Shown here one piece after another: positions 11,351-21,162 of a stretch of 64,000 bases of DNA; the first letter of the stretch is position 1, and the number at the start of each line of letters is the position of its first letter. The notes under the pieces are model-generated. The model searched no databases. It saw only the letters and a list, made by a program, of their open reading frames with translations, and was not told where the DNA came from. The position numbers and the translations under genes are program-made. The DNA comes from Prevotella sp. E9-3 (GTDB lineage Bacteria > Bacteroidota > Bacteroidia > Bacteroidales > Bacteroidaceae): positions 620,001 to 684,000 of the forward strand of contig NZ_CP091786.1 of NCBI RefSeq assembly GCF_022024015.1, written 5' to 3'.

Positions 11351-11438
11351 TTTATATTAAATGATACTACGGTTTGTATTGAATGATACCGTCGTTTGTA
11401 TTGAATGACGGTATGACTCATATCTAACGATGGTGTGA
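11351..11438. repeat. Second 22-bp-period tandem array
   Basis: Four units begin at 11351, 11373, 11395 and 11417, with core TTTGTATTGAATGATAC and decay towards the right. Within it ATACCGTC (11386-11393) and GACGGTAT (11407-11414) form a perfect 8-bp inverted repeat. The TTGTA...TGAATG core and 22-bp period match the array at 6252-6390. Confidence 0.75.
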
Positions 11439-11577
11439 TTTGTATCCTTGACTTAGACTTTAGAACTGGGGGCCATTCGTATTTCATCGAACTCACGTCA
11501 ATTTATTTGGAAGGAATGAAATGTTTTTGTGTCTTTGCACTCGATTTTGCTTGAAAATCGAAAGTTAAATGACTAAT

Positions 11578-11644
11578 GATGTAAAAGATTAAAAAGTTAA
11601 TTTTCTGCAGAAGCGCGAAAATTAACTTTTTAATCATTTACATC
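11578..11644 (-). terminator. 28-bp stem after the 3148-aa gene
   Basis: Arms 11578-11605 and 11617-11644 pair with a single mismatch around an 11-nt loop. It lies 48 bp beyond the stop of the giant gene and probably halts transcription, although it lacks a classical T-run right after the stem and could be a mobile palindromic element. Confidence 0.55.
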
Positions 11645-11692
11645 ATTTGAACATTCCAGTAAACATTCTTACTGCTTATTGCACATGGTGAA

Positions 11693-14600
11693 TTATTTGA
11701 CCACTTTCTTGTTTCCACTGCGGAGGTAGACACCCTTGCGTGAAGGCTGGACGCCTATCTTGCGGCCTTGCAGGTCGTACCATTCGCTGTGCTTAGCATC
11801 GCCCATGACAGGCAGGATGCCATTCGCTTTCTTTAGGTCGATGACGTATGGCTGCCAAGGCGTACCGACATTGGTGTCGCTGCTGTAGACGATGTTGTCG
11901 TCCAAGACGCGAATGTCTCCGTCGATAAAGGCTTGTATCTCCATCTTTTGCCCGCTGCCCTCACCAGCAATGACAAGATAATAGAGACCGCTGTCTGCCT
12001 TTGTGGCTGCGCGACATTCACCAGCGATGAAGGCGGCTACCTCGGCCGTATCGACCACTGCCTGCCCGTCAACGAGCTGAACCACTACAGTCATGTTGTC
12101 CGGATAGAGGTAGGGGTCAACGGGCGTAAAGACCGTGAGCGGTGCGCGACGCAGCAGGTGGCGCAGCGCCTTGCGGTTGGTGGTGCTGGTCTTGTCGGGA
12201 TAGACAAACTGCTTCTCCACATCGCTACTGTTGTAGTACATGTAGCCCTTTCCGCTTTCCAGTGCCTTGAGGTTACCTTCCCAGCCTGTGCTTCCATAGA
12301 TGGCGATACCCGTCTGCGACTTCACTTGGTCACCCCGCTTGGGGTTGGCACCGGCCAGTGCTTCGCGCAGCGTCATCGCCGAGGTGGGCAGATAGCCTAT
12401 CCAGTTCCATCCCTTATGCAACACGATTGGGGTCTTGCTCAGGTCAACGGCCTGTCCCTTTACGGTCAGTCCGTCGGACAGATCGTAGCTGTAACTGAGC
12501 TGTTCGTTGAGCAGTACCTTATACATATTGCCTACTTCCACCTTCAACGGGCCGTACCATTCCACGCCGTTGCAGTAGGCATCGCTCGTGCGGCTCTTGA
12601 TGATGGTGTTCCAGGTGGTGAGTTCGGGGAATACGGTCAGGGGGCGGGAGTCGGCAGGCGTCACGCTCAGCGACAGCCACGTCCACTTGCTCTGCAGCCA
12701 GAGTCTCTGTTCCATCATGTTGCTCTTCGTCCACTTGACGGGACGGTCGAAACTGCCGATGAGTTGGTCGGCATCAAACAGAATGCTGCTGACGGTGGTG
12801 CCATCGGTCAATGTGACGTTGGCATCCCTGTAGGCCACGCCCGTGGCTGCATCCCAGATGCGGAAGGTGAGCGACTTGTTGTAGTCGGTAGCGCCATTGC
12901 CGAAGATGGTCAGTGTGACAAAGGCTGCCCCGCGTGTCTGCTCAGGTGCTGCCACGCCGCGGCACTCCTCACCGACGAAGGCGGCTACGAGGCTCTCGCT
13001 GTTGCTCATCAGGATGCCGTCGAGATAGACCTGACCCACAATGTTCATCGTGTTCTCATACTTCGACGGGTCGACGCTCCAGCTGGGCCGCTCTTCGCGT
13101 ACGTTCATCACCACACGCAGGGGTTCCATAATCTCGTAGTTGCCTTGCAGACCGATGGTGACATCATAGTCGCCTACGGCTGCCATCGGGTCAACGCGGA
13201 AGCGCAGGGTCTTCGTGCTGAGCGGTGCCACGTCGTCGGTGCGCTCACTGCCTTCCAGCGTAAGCCACTGCGGCAGGTTCATCAGCGTGTAGTATTCCGT
13301 CTGTCCGCCACGGTTCTCGATGTCGATGTCCAGCGTGTAGTCCGTACCGTATTTCTTGATGATGTTCACGGTGTCCTTCATCCACTTCAGCGTGTTGCGC
13401 TGCACGTAGGCCGTCCATCGGATGGGCTCCGACGCGTTGCCGTGCATGTCGTGGATTTTATCTACGGTGATGTTCAGGGTGGTGCCCTCAATATCGCGGG
13501 CGTTGATGCCGCTGCCCTCGGTCAGGTTGATAATGACCTTGCGCTCTGAGGCCACTGGCTTGGCAATGAGGCGGCTCTCCACCGGAGCGTTTTTCACCGG
13601 CGGTACATCCGTGTTAAACGAATAAACGCTTCCTTCAGGTATCGTCAGACCTTGGCTGACGGAGTTGCCAAGCGAACGGGGTGCCAGGTTCTCGAGCGTT
13701 TCCACCTTGGTGCTGACGCCATCCACCGTGCCTGCCTTCTCGAAGGGGTAGTAGGCTACCAGTCCGCGTGAATAGTGATCGGTGGTGTCGATACAGTTGT
13801 AGATATTGTTCAGCAGATGGCTCTCTGAGAGTGTGGCATGCCAGATGCGCACTTCATCGACCATGGCCGATGTGGCTCCCTTGGCCACGCTGAGCACAGC
13901 ACCCTCTAACGACGGTATGTCGGCTTCGGCCATGACGGCCGTGCGCTGACCGTTGAAGTAGAACGAGGCCGACTGTCCGCGCACCACGTTCAGTGCCACA
14001 TGGTTCCACTCCGTATCCCAGATAGCTTCGCTGTTGCCCACCAGGTGTTCCTTGTCGCCGTAGCGCAGCACCCAGTCGTAGTCATGGGTGAAGTAGAGCC
14101 CGATGCGTTGGTTCTGGTTCTGTCCCACTTCAAACACCGTAAGTTCCTGCTGATCTTTCGGTCGTTGCGATGAGTTGTACCACATCTCCAAAACGTAGCT
14201 ATCGCCTGGTCGGGTATTGATCTGCGTGATATCGATGTCAGCTCCCTTTTCGTCTACCTTCAGGGCATAGTTCTTGTTGTCGCGGAACCAGTATCTGGCG
14301 GCGATGTCGTTAATATGGCGTGTGTCGCGAGCCACGGTGCCATGTCCCTCGTCCATGGGCCAATAGTTGGTCAGGCCATAGACGTAGTTGTCCTTCGACT
14401 GGTACTTCGTTGCTGCAGCCTCGACGGGGTCTCTGTAGATATTGAAGAGGCTCAGGTCGTGGATGGCACCGGTCATGTTGCCCATATAGAGACGGTTGTC
14501 GTTGGAATAGACGTGGCTCATTACGGCACCCTCGGTCACCTTCTGATTGGTAAATAGGCGTAGCGTGGTCTCGTCATACTGTGCCAGCGCCGAGAAAGCC

Positions 14601-17600
14601 ATATCGGCAGCCTTATAGCTCAGCACCACGTAGGTCCATGTGTCCTTGGGAATGACGTCTTCCGACTTCATCTCCATGCCGGCGATGCCTGCCGAGATGT
14701 GGCCTTCACTATCCACACTCAGTCCAAGCTGTCCACTGCCTAACTGCAGGATAGTGCCAGCCATCTTCCATCTCATCCAGAAGTCGATGGAGAAGTCGCC
14801 ATTGAGGAAGACCGGGTTCTCAGAAACCGAAGTGCCGCCTGCGGCTAACAGTTGCAGGGCCACGTCGTGCAGCACTTGCTGACTGTTCAGCTTGGCTGTG
14901 ACAATGATGTTCTTGTCGGTGACATAGCCTGGCACGATATCCTCGTTGAACTCAATGGCAATATCGTCGCCGTAGCGAAGAATGCCATTGGCAGGTTGCG
15001 GCGTGGTGAGCTGACGTGGGGCCACATCATCCTTCACCACCTCAATCTCGTCGCTATACACGGTCACTGGCTCCTCGCCATACATCGTCGTGGTGTAGGC
15101 GCGGAAGGTGTAAGTGCCCTGTGGGTAGTCGTTGGCACTGCTCATGTTGTACGACAGGCGCAGGTTGCCAGTGGTGGGTAGCACTTGGTCGCCCTGTTTT
15201 GTCGAATCCTTCTTGTTGATATAGAACTGCAGTCCCGAAGGCTGTGTCCATGTGGTAGAGCCTTCGTAGCGGTATTCTACACCAAGCTTCTTCATACCCT
15301 TGAACTGGCGGTTGAAGTTGGTCAGCTTGATCTCCAGATTACCCTTGTTGCGCTGCATGTTCTCGATATTAAGCACGGGCTCGGTAATCACAAGGTCGAT
15401 GGGGCTGGAGCTGGGTTTGAAGTGGGTGTGCAACATTACATAGTCGGCAATGACACCGGGCTGATAGTTCGAGGCAAGCACAATTTTCACGCTGTCGTAG
15501 TCGAGTACGCTCTGGTCGGTTTGGTTCACTGTGATTACTTTCTTCACGGTTTCGCCTTGAGGAATCAAAATGGTGTGTCCGTTGCCGAACGATACACCGT
15601 CGATACTCAACTTCAAGCCCTTCGTGTTGTCAGCATCCGGTATGATGAGCTGGAAGATGGGGTTGTAGTGCCGGTTTGTGTTACTCTTGTTGGAGAGGAA
15701 CAGCGTGTATGTGCCCGCTTGTCCTGCAGGCACATCGGTCAGTGTGGCTTCTTTAGCGCTGTTCATACCGTCGACGCTGATGCGTATGTCGGGTTGCTCC
15801 ATCTGCTCCGATCCATTGCTCAACACGTGCTGGCCCGGCTCGAACCATTTCGTGTATTCCTTACCCTCGTAGGGATTGTAGGTCTGACCGCCAAAAAGCG
15901 AGAATACATCACTATAGCCAGCCTGTCCCGAGGGGTATTTGTCGATAGAGAGGTCGGCATCGACGTTGCCATCGGAAAGCACATAATCCCACTCCATCAC
16001 ATTCTTATGGACTACACCGTCAATATCGCTTTGTTCGCGACCCACTTCATTGCTAAGGGTCGAAGATACTCCCCAGTGAACAAAGTTCTTGAAAGTATTT
16101 GCCCATGAGTTGTTAAGAATGGCGCTCATCGACCAAGTCGTTTGGCTCTTATGAACCTTGGTGGTGTCCTGGCTCACAGAGTAAGAGTAGGAAGAACCAC
16201 CGTCGATTGAGAAGTTCTGCCAACCGTTCCAAGGCTGGGATTGGTTGGCTTCGCGGCTCTTCATGGCCATTACCTTGTTCTCCTCGTTGTCGCGGAGCAC
16301 TTTAATCCAGCTATTGATCTGGTTCGTGCACCATTCCACGCTGTCGACCTCGTTCACATCAACCTCTTGGGGACTAACGGCTATGTAGTTCACGTTCTTC
16401 TGATACTCGGTGTTCTTGTCCTTTCCAACCCATGTCAGATAGACGGTTCGCTTGCCCGTGTTCACATAGCTCTGGGCAGCATTCTGGTCGGCCACTTCGG
16501 TGAGGTACGACAGGCGCTGGTCCTTCCACTTGGGAATCATCACGTTCTCCAGCTCGTAGGCACTGTAGTTGAATAGTGTTGTCACTTCCTGACCCAGCGA
16601 CAGGGCATCCACCACATTGAGACCATACTTGCCCTCAAGGTCTTTGACAATGCAGAGGTTGCGGGTCTTTCCCAAGAGCAGGTTGGTGGCTGTTCCCACG
16701 AATACATCGCCAGCACTGCCCACATACTGCCATGCCGAACTGGTAGAGATGGCTTGGTTGTAGGTCGTTGTCCATGCTTTTTCATCGGAATCGCCAGTGC
16801 GCCAAGTGGCATGGGTACCAACATCCAGTTGGTCGTATACATTGTTCTGCTGTATGTACATAAAGCCCATTCCGGCACCCGCCGTTACAGAAGCTCCGAA
16901 CAGATTCTTGCACAACAACTGATGATTGCCGATGGCCATGTCGGAACTCATCTCGGTAGTTCCGTTGACGACGGCGCGCTTTAGCGTGGTAGTCGACTTG
17001 GCCCCTGGCGGGTCGCGCAATACGAACTGCACCAGGTCAGGTCCCTGCGTCACGAAGTTGTCGCCTTCGGGCAGGTCGCCCAGTACCACAGCGTTCAGTG
17101 AGAACGGTTCGTAGGTACGGTCTTTACGTACCAAGAGTATGCTGAAGTTACGGCTGTAGGGAGAGATGATGTTGGGCATGCCTACGCCCCACTTGTAGGT
17201 GACGCGACCATTGGCGTCGAGCGTGACCTTGTTTGTCTCTATGTCGTATATCTGACTCACCTGATAACCGGTGGTCGAGTCTTCCACCAGATAGATGACT
17301 TTCTGGTTCTCGCCCATCTCGTTGGTCAGCGTAATTTCCTGATCATTCATCGGGATGATATCGTGCACGGGTTCCTGACCGTCGTAGTTGGTGTACTTCT
17401 CGTAGCCAAAGATTTCGTAGGTTACGGTCTTGCCCTTCTCGTAGAGCGGATAGCCCAACAGGTAGCTGATGCTGCCATCGCTGTCGTCTTGCTTCCAGAT
17501 ATCGCTGATAGTTGCCGTTTCAGGTGATTCGGCATCGCCGATCGGATAGTCTGTCAGCTCCTGTATGCCAAAGGCTCCCGTCGTGCCATTCATCTTGTCG

Positions 17601-20600
17601 ATTACATCAATCTGGGGTGGGGCAAAGTAGGTGAACAGATGCTTGGTGTGATACTTGTAGGTGTCAGGGCCGAAAAGGAGTGTGGTATCCCTGTCTTCCG
17701 GCCGTATTTTGTCGGTGTACTCTTGTATGCCGTTGGTCAGATTGATTTCTGGCAGCGAGAGGAATTCCACGTTGGGGTTGTTGTCCACGCGCACGCTCTT
17801 CACCACATATCTCAACGGGGGTAACAGAGCCGAGAACTCACCGGTGAGCGAGTCGGTCCGTATATAGATATATTTAGCATCGTAGCTGGTGCCTGTCCAT
17901 GAGCGACTGTTGATGCTTGTGGTGTCGCTGGCCCAGGTGCGCTCGCTGGTGGCATCGCTGATGTGGTCGTCTTGGCAGTTCAGCGAGAACGATGCATTAT
18001 TCAGAGCTAACTGGATGGTGGCCATGCCTATGTTGTTCTTCGATGCAGCGAAGCCCACGACCAGTGTGTCATTGCGCTCACCACCGCCTACACGACCGGT
18101 GAAATTGACCAAGGTGATATCACTGAAGTCGTGTGACACGTGCCGGTCGAAGTTGAACGTGCCCTGTGTGGGGAAGCGGCCTCCGTCGGCCAGCGTATGG
18201 CCAGCCATCTTAGCCTCAACGAAGTGCTTGCCGATGGGTACTGACAGTTCGTAGTAGCCATCTTCATCGGTCTGCACACTCGCACCGTCCTTGCTCTGCA
18301 GAACACCATCAATATAGAGCTGAATACTGTCAGCAGGCACGTTGGTGCCAGCATAGTAGATATGGCCGCTCATCTTGAACGACGACACATCTTCGAAATT
18401 GGTGTTGTTGTGTACGAGCGAGTTGCTGTTAAAGAAGAGCAGTCTGCTGCTGGGATTGAATTCGTGGATGCCATGCAGGGGTACTACGGAGTAGGTGGTT
18501 CCCTCGCCACTGAACGGTATGCCCTGAATCTGGTAGTTTCCGTTGTCGTCGGTCTTGGCCTTCAGGGTGAGCACACCAGGCGTTACGGTTGAGGCCGTCG
18601 TGTTGCTGCCTACGCGACCATGGTGCTGGTGATAGGTGGTGCCGTAGCGCGAATAGTCGAAGAACTGTGTGCGCAAGCCTTCGTCAAAGGTCCAATAGGT
18701 CTCCAGGTTCTTCTCGTTGCCTACTAACAGGTGATCGTAGTTTTCCAGAATCTCATCCTCGTTGAGGCACTTCGTCCAGAGGCGGAACTCGTCTACCGAG
18801 CCTTTGAAATGACCCAGTTCAAACTGCGTGGAGGAGTTGAGCGTTGAGAATGGAGAGTTTGTAGTTGTCTGGGTCGCTTTCTTCACAATGGGATGGTTGT
18901 CAGCGTCCACGTTCACTACATAGCAGGTCAGCGTTGTGCCACTGCGGGTCAGCACCACATGGTTGTAGGCATTCGTTTGCAGCGTGATGCCATCGAAGGT
19001 CAGATTGTCGGTGCCATCGCTAAAATACAGCTGTCCGCTGACCGTCATGCCCAGTACGATGTTATTGCCGAAGTCTGCAATCCTGCTGTCGCTGAACGAT
19101 TCAGGGAGTAACCACATCTGTACCGTGAAATCGTCCGAAGCGAACAGGCTGGCAGCGTAGGCGTCAGAAGGATATTGCCACGTTACCGAACCGTTTACGT
19201 CGGTAAAATACATAGAGTGGTACTGTCCCTGGTCGTCGTTGCCAGCATGGGTTCTCGTCATGATGACTTCCACACCTTGTACGGCTGTACCTGATGAACC
19301 GTAGGCGATACGGCCCGTCACAGTACCAGTGCTCTTGGCGAAACCAATGCTGGTTATTTCGTTGTTGATGATGGAGCCGTCGGAACACTTGTCCTCAACG
19401 GTCACGCGGTAGTCGTAGAAAACACCAGGCAGCGCCGTCTGGTCGTCGTAGGTAAGATAGTCATCGGTACTCGACATGCGGGCCAATACTGCCCAAGGCT
19501 CACCTTCCTGTTCTGCCTGCCGGCGTTCCACTATGTAAGTCTTGGTGAGCGTGGAACCCTGCTTGTTGACATGCCACGATAGCTTCACCATACCCTCGTA
19601 TGCGCCTTTCGTAGCATCGAACTCATAGAACAGCGTGCCGTTGCCAATGGCCTTGGGGTTGATGTTCTCCGAGTTGAGTGTCGTGTTGCCGATGACTCCC
19701 TCTATGCGATAGGTTGACGGAGCGCAGGCGTTCAGCGGTTCTTCGGTATAGGGAACGCCCGTCTGTTCGTCAATTTTGTTCTGGCGGTTGGTGTGCTGGT
19801 CGGTGGTTCGGTGCTCCCAACGGAAAGAAGTCTGCATGTCGGAGGGCGTAAGGGTATAGATGGGGCTCTCCTCATCGCCCACGTAGATACGGAACTTGTT
19901 TCCAAAGCCCGCCACATAGCCGTCCGATGTCCAGACAAATATGATGCGGTCGTCCTGGCATTCTACTTCAAGGTTGTTGATAGGTACGGTGCGTACGGTG
20001 CTCACTGTCACCGTGGCTTTCGTGTCGTCGCGCTTGGTGTCTTCGTCCCAGAACTTCGACACATAATAGACATCATATACAGGCGATGACTCGTTAGTAA
20101 AGCTGCCATCAGCGTAGGTGTGTACGTTCTGCGGTAGCTTGGCAATCTTTTCGCCGTTGCGATAAACCACCCAATTATAGTCGGTATAGTTGCCGGGAAT
20201 GGTGCCCACGCTCCACGTCAGGTTCACCTTCTTCTCGGCCTGATTGAACACACCTGTTAGGTCTTTTGCCTTCACGATGGGCGCGTCAATGGAGACTGTC
20301 GTACTCCTCGTTTCACTGTAGTCGGCAAAGTCGCCACCGTCAAGATAATACTCTATCTTGTAGTTGCCTACATCCTGACCCATGGGCTTGTCGGCCGTCC
20401 ACGCACCGTTGTCCACTCTGAACTTGATAGTGCCCCAGTTCTTGTCTGATGCGGTCTTTTTCACCAGTTCCTGCTCCACGCCGTTGAACACAAGACCCGT
20501 GGCAAAGGTGGGATCTTCTCTCCACTCCAGCTTTTGCGTGGTGAAATGCTGCTGTATATAGATATAGTCGCCACCGGCGCTTTTGTTCACCTCGCACAGA

Positions 20601-21139
20601 CCGCTGTATTTCGAATTGCGCCAAGAGATGGCTGCTGTCTGTGGGTTGTCGTCTTCGCCATCGCTGCTTGTTGAAAGGGCCGTGATGACACGCTTGGAGT
20701 CACCATAGGTTTGCAGGTTGTCGCGTTGGCGCGTGTAATAGAGGAAGATGTAGGCACCTCCTGCATCGCGGTTCAAGTCACCGTTATAGCCTGAGTTGGT
20801 GGGCACCCGATAGTAGGTGCGACCTTCAAAGGTGAAGGAGCTGACTTGCTTGTCCGATGCACAGATATCGGTAATGTAGCCCGTCTCTGGATTGATGGTG
20901 TTGCTGGTCTTGTAGGCAACATAGACGTCCCAGCCTCCAGCATTCCTGTTCAGGTCTTTGTCGACCACTATCCAACCCTGGTTCCTGTATTCACTCTTCA
21001 AAGAATTACCCCCGCCTTTTTTGGTTCCAATGGAGATAATTTCAGTGATATACTCGCCTGCCTGTGCGCTTGTCATTGTCGCAATGAGCATCAGCAGCAT
21101 CACGACCAGCCGATGCCGGAGGAAATAATTCGTCTTCAT
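11693..21139 (-). CDS. Giant secreted LamG-domain protein, 3148 aa
   Basis: Signal peptide to about residue 27 (TSAQA). Recognisable parts include fibronectin-III-like strands near 290-390, a carboxypeptidase-regulatory-like segment near 610-640 and again near 920-985, LamG/concanavalin-type domains near 690-830, 2090-2250 and 2300-2440 (phrases such as DFWMRW, LEMWYNSS, VDEVRIW), and repeated Ig-like beta regions. The C-terminus ends EWYDLQGRKIG...SGNKKVVK, a sorting-type tail also seen on the 1182-aa protein. Residues near 765 (FSTLNSSTQ) are encoded by heptamer-like repeat DNA (18831-18860). It starts 23 bp after the fimbrillin-like lipoprotein, so the two genes and the small peptide form one apparent operon. 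It is likely a surface adhesin or scaffold; no enzyme motif was seen. Confidence 0.85.
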   Translation of the reverse strand: MKTNYFLRHRLVVMLLMLIATMTSAQAGEYITEIISIGTKKGGGNSLKSEYRNQGWIVVDKDLNRNAGGWDVYVAYKTSNTINPETGYITDICASDKQVSSFTFEGRTYYRVPTNSGYNGDLNRDAGGAYIFLYYTRQRDNLQTYGDSKRVITALSTSSDGEDDNPQTAAISWRNSKYSGLCEVNKSAGGDYIYIQQHFTTQKLEWREDPTFATGLVFNGVEQELVKKTASDKNWGTIKFRVDNGAWTADKPMGQDVGNYKIEYYLDGGDFADYSETRSTTVSIDAPIVKAKDLTGVFNQAEKKVNLTWSVGTIPGNYTDYNWVVYRNGEKIAKLPQNVHTYADGSFTNESSPVYDVYYVSKFWDEDTKRDDTKATVTVSTVRTVPINNLEVECQDDRIIFVWTSDGYVAGFGNKFRIYVGDEESPIYTLTPSDMQTSFRWEHRTTDQHTNRQNKIDEQTGVPYTEEPLNACAPSTYRIEGVIGNTTLNSENINPKAIGNGTLFYEFDATKGAYEGMVKLSWHVNKQGSTLTKTYIVERRQAEQEGEPWAVLARMSSTDDYLTYDDQTALPGVFYDYRVTVEDKCSDGSIINNEITSIGFAKSTGTVTGRIAYGSSGTAVQGVEVIMTRTHAGNDDQGQYHSMYFTDVNGSVTWQYPSDAYAASLFASDDFTVQMWLLPESFSDSRIADFGNNIVLGMTVSGQLYFSDGTDNLTFDGITLQTNAYNHVVLTRSGTTLTCYVVNVDADNHPIVKKATQTTTNSPFSTLNSSTQFELGHFKGSVDEFRLWTKCLNEDEILENYDHLLVGNEKNLETYWTFDEGLRTQFFDYSRYGTTYHQHHGRVGSNTTASTVTPGVLTLKAKTDDNGNYQIQGIPFSGEGTTYSVVPLHGIHEFNPSSRLLFFNSNSLVHNNTNFEDVSSFKMSGHIYYAGTNVPADSIQLYIDGVLQSKDGASVQTDEDGYYELSVPIGKHFVEAKMAGHTLADGGRFPTQGTFNFDRHVSHDFSDITLVNFTGRVGGGERNDTLVVGFAASKNNIGMATIQLALNNASFSLNCQDDHISDATSERTWASDTTSINSRSWTGTSYDAKYIYIRTDSLTGEFSALLPPLRYVVKSVRVDNNPNVEFLSLPEINLTNGIQEYTDKIRPEDRDTTLLFGPDTYKYHTKHLFTYFAPPQIDVIDKMNGTTGAFGIQELTDYPIGDAESPETATISDIWKQDDSDGSISYLLGYPLYEKGKTVTYEIFGYEKYTNYDGQEPVHDIIPMNDQEITLTNEMGENQKVIYLVEDSTTGYQVSQIYDIETNKVTLDANGRVTYKWGVGMPNIISPYSRNFSILLVRKDRTYEPFSLNAVVLGDLPEGDNFVTQGPDLVQFVLRDPPGAKSTTTLKRAVVNGTTEMSSDMAIGNHQLLCKNLFGASVTAGAGMGFMYIQQNNVYDQLDVGTHATWRTGDSDEKAWTTTYNQAISTSSAWQYVGSAGDVFVGTATNLLLGKTRNLCIVKDLEGKYGLNVVDALSLGQEVTTLFNYSAYELENVMIPKWKDQRLSYLTEVADQNAAQSYVNTGKRTVYLTWVGKDKNTEYQKNVNYIAVSPQEVDVNEVDSVEWCTNQINSWIKVLRDNEENKVMAMKSREANQSQPWNGWQNFSIDGGSSYSYSVSQDTTKVHKSQTTWSMSAILNNSWANTFKNFVHWGVSSTLSNEVGREQSDIDGVVHKNVMEWDYVLSDGNVDADLSIDKYPSGQAGYSDVFSLFGGQTYNPYEGKEYTKWFEPGQHVLSNGSEQMEQPDIRISVDGMNSAKEATLTDVPAGQAGTYTLFLSNKSNTNRHYNPIFQLIIPDADNTKGLKLSIDGVSFGNGHTILIPQGETVKKVITVNQTDQSVLDYDSVKIVLASNYQPGVIADYVMLHTHFKPSSSPIDLVITEPVLNIENMQRNKGNLEIKLTNFNRQFKGMKKLGVEYRYEGSTTWTQPSGLQFYINKKDSTKQGDQVLPTTGNLRLSYNMSSANDYPQGTYTFRAYTTTMYGEEPVTVYSDEIEVVKDDVAPRQLTTPQPANGILRYGDDIAIEFNEDIVPGYVTDKNIIVTAKLNSQQVLHDVALQLLAAGGTSVSENPVFLNGDFSIDFWMRWKMAGTILQLGSGQLGLSVDSEGHISAGIAGMEMKSEDVIPKDTWTYVVLSYKAADMAFSALAQYDETTLRLFTNQKVTEGAVMSHVYSNDNRLYMGNMTGAIHDLSLFNIYRDPVEAAATKYQSKDNYVYGLTNYWPMDEGHGTVARDTRHINDIAARYWFRDNKNYALKVDEKGADIDITQINTRPGDSYVLEMWYNSSQRPKDQQELTVFEVGQNQNQRIGLYFTHDYDWVLRYGDKEHLVGNSEAIWDTEWNHVALNVVRGQSASFYFNGQRTAVMAEADIPSLEGAVLSVAKGATSAMVDEVRIWHATLSESHLLNNIYNCIDTTDHYSRGLVAYYPFEKAGTVDGVSTKVETLENLAPRSLGNSVSQGLTIPEGSVYSFNTDVPPVKNAPVESRLIAKPVASERKVIINLTEGSGINARDIEGTTLNITVDKIHDMHGNASEPIRWTAYVQRNTLKWMKDTVNIIKKYGTDYTLDIDIENRGGQTEYYTLMNLPQWLTLEGSERTDDVAPLSTKTLRFRVDPMAAVGDYDVTIGLQGNYEIMEPLRVVMNVREERPSWSVDPSKYENTMNIVGQVYLDGILMSNSESLVAAFVGEECRGVAAPEQTRGAAFVTLTIFGNGATDYNKSLTFRIWDAATGVAYRDANVTLTDGTTVSSILFDADQLIGSFDRPVKWTKSNMMEQRLWLQSKWTWLSLSVTPADSRPLTVFPELTTWNTIIKSRTSDAYCNGVEWYGPLKVEVGNMYKVLLNEQLSYSYDLSDGLTVKGQAVDLSKTPIVLHKGWNWIGYLPTSAMTLREALAGANPKRGDQVKSQTGIAIYGSTGWEGNLKALESGKGYMYYNSSDVEKQFVYPDKTSTTNRKALRHLLRRAPLTVFTPVDPYLYPDNMTVVVQLVDGQAVVDTAEVAAFIAGECRAATKADSGLYYLVIAGEGSGQKMEIQAFIDGDIRVLDDNIVYSSDTNVGTPWQPYVIDLKKANGILPVMGDAKHSEWYDLQGRKIGVQPSRKGVYLRSGNKKVVK
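18831..18860. repeat. Heptamer-like repeat embedded in the 3148-aa gene
   Basis: GAGGAGTTGAGCGTTGAGAA followed by TGGAGAGTT is a degenerate copy of the GAGTTGAGAATTGAGAG family found at 61217-61318. It encodes PFSTLNSST within the first LamG domain, close to the STLNSQLST produced by the clpB copy. Confidence 0.55.
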
Positions 21140-21162
21140 ATTGTTTTAGGTTTTTGGTTAAC

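Larger units (their letters stand above)
10764..11692. other. 0.9-kb repeat-rich gap between convergent genes
   Basis: No intact gene. In order it holds a small inverted repeat (10773-10780 with 10810-10817), a plus-strand terminator (10826-10867), a minus-strand terminator (10951-11009) belonging to a decayed gene tail (about 11030-11130), a 30-bp inverted repeat (11204-11297), a 22-bp-period array (11351-11438) and a 28-bp inverted repeat (11578-11644) after the 3148-aa gene. Confidence 0.75.

Noticed and set aside
11933..13549. A 538-codon plus-strand open frame
   Set aside because: It lies wholly antisense to the 3148-aa gene, has no recognisable domain and has the composition of a reverse-frame artefact of a GC-richer stretch.
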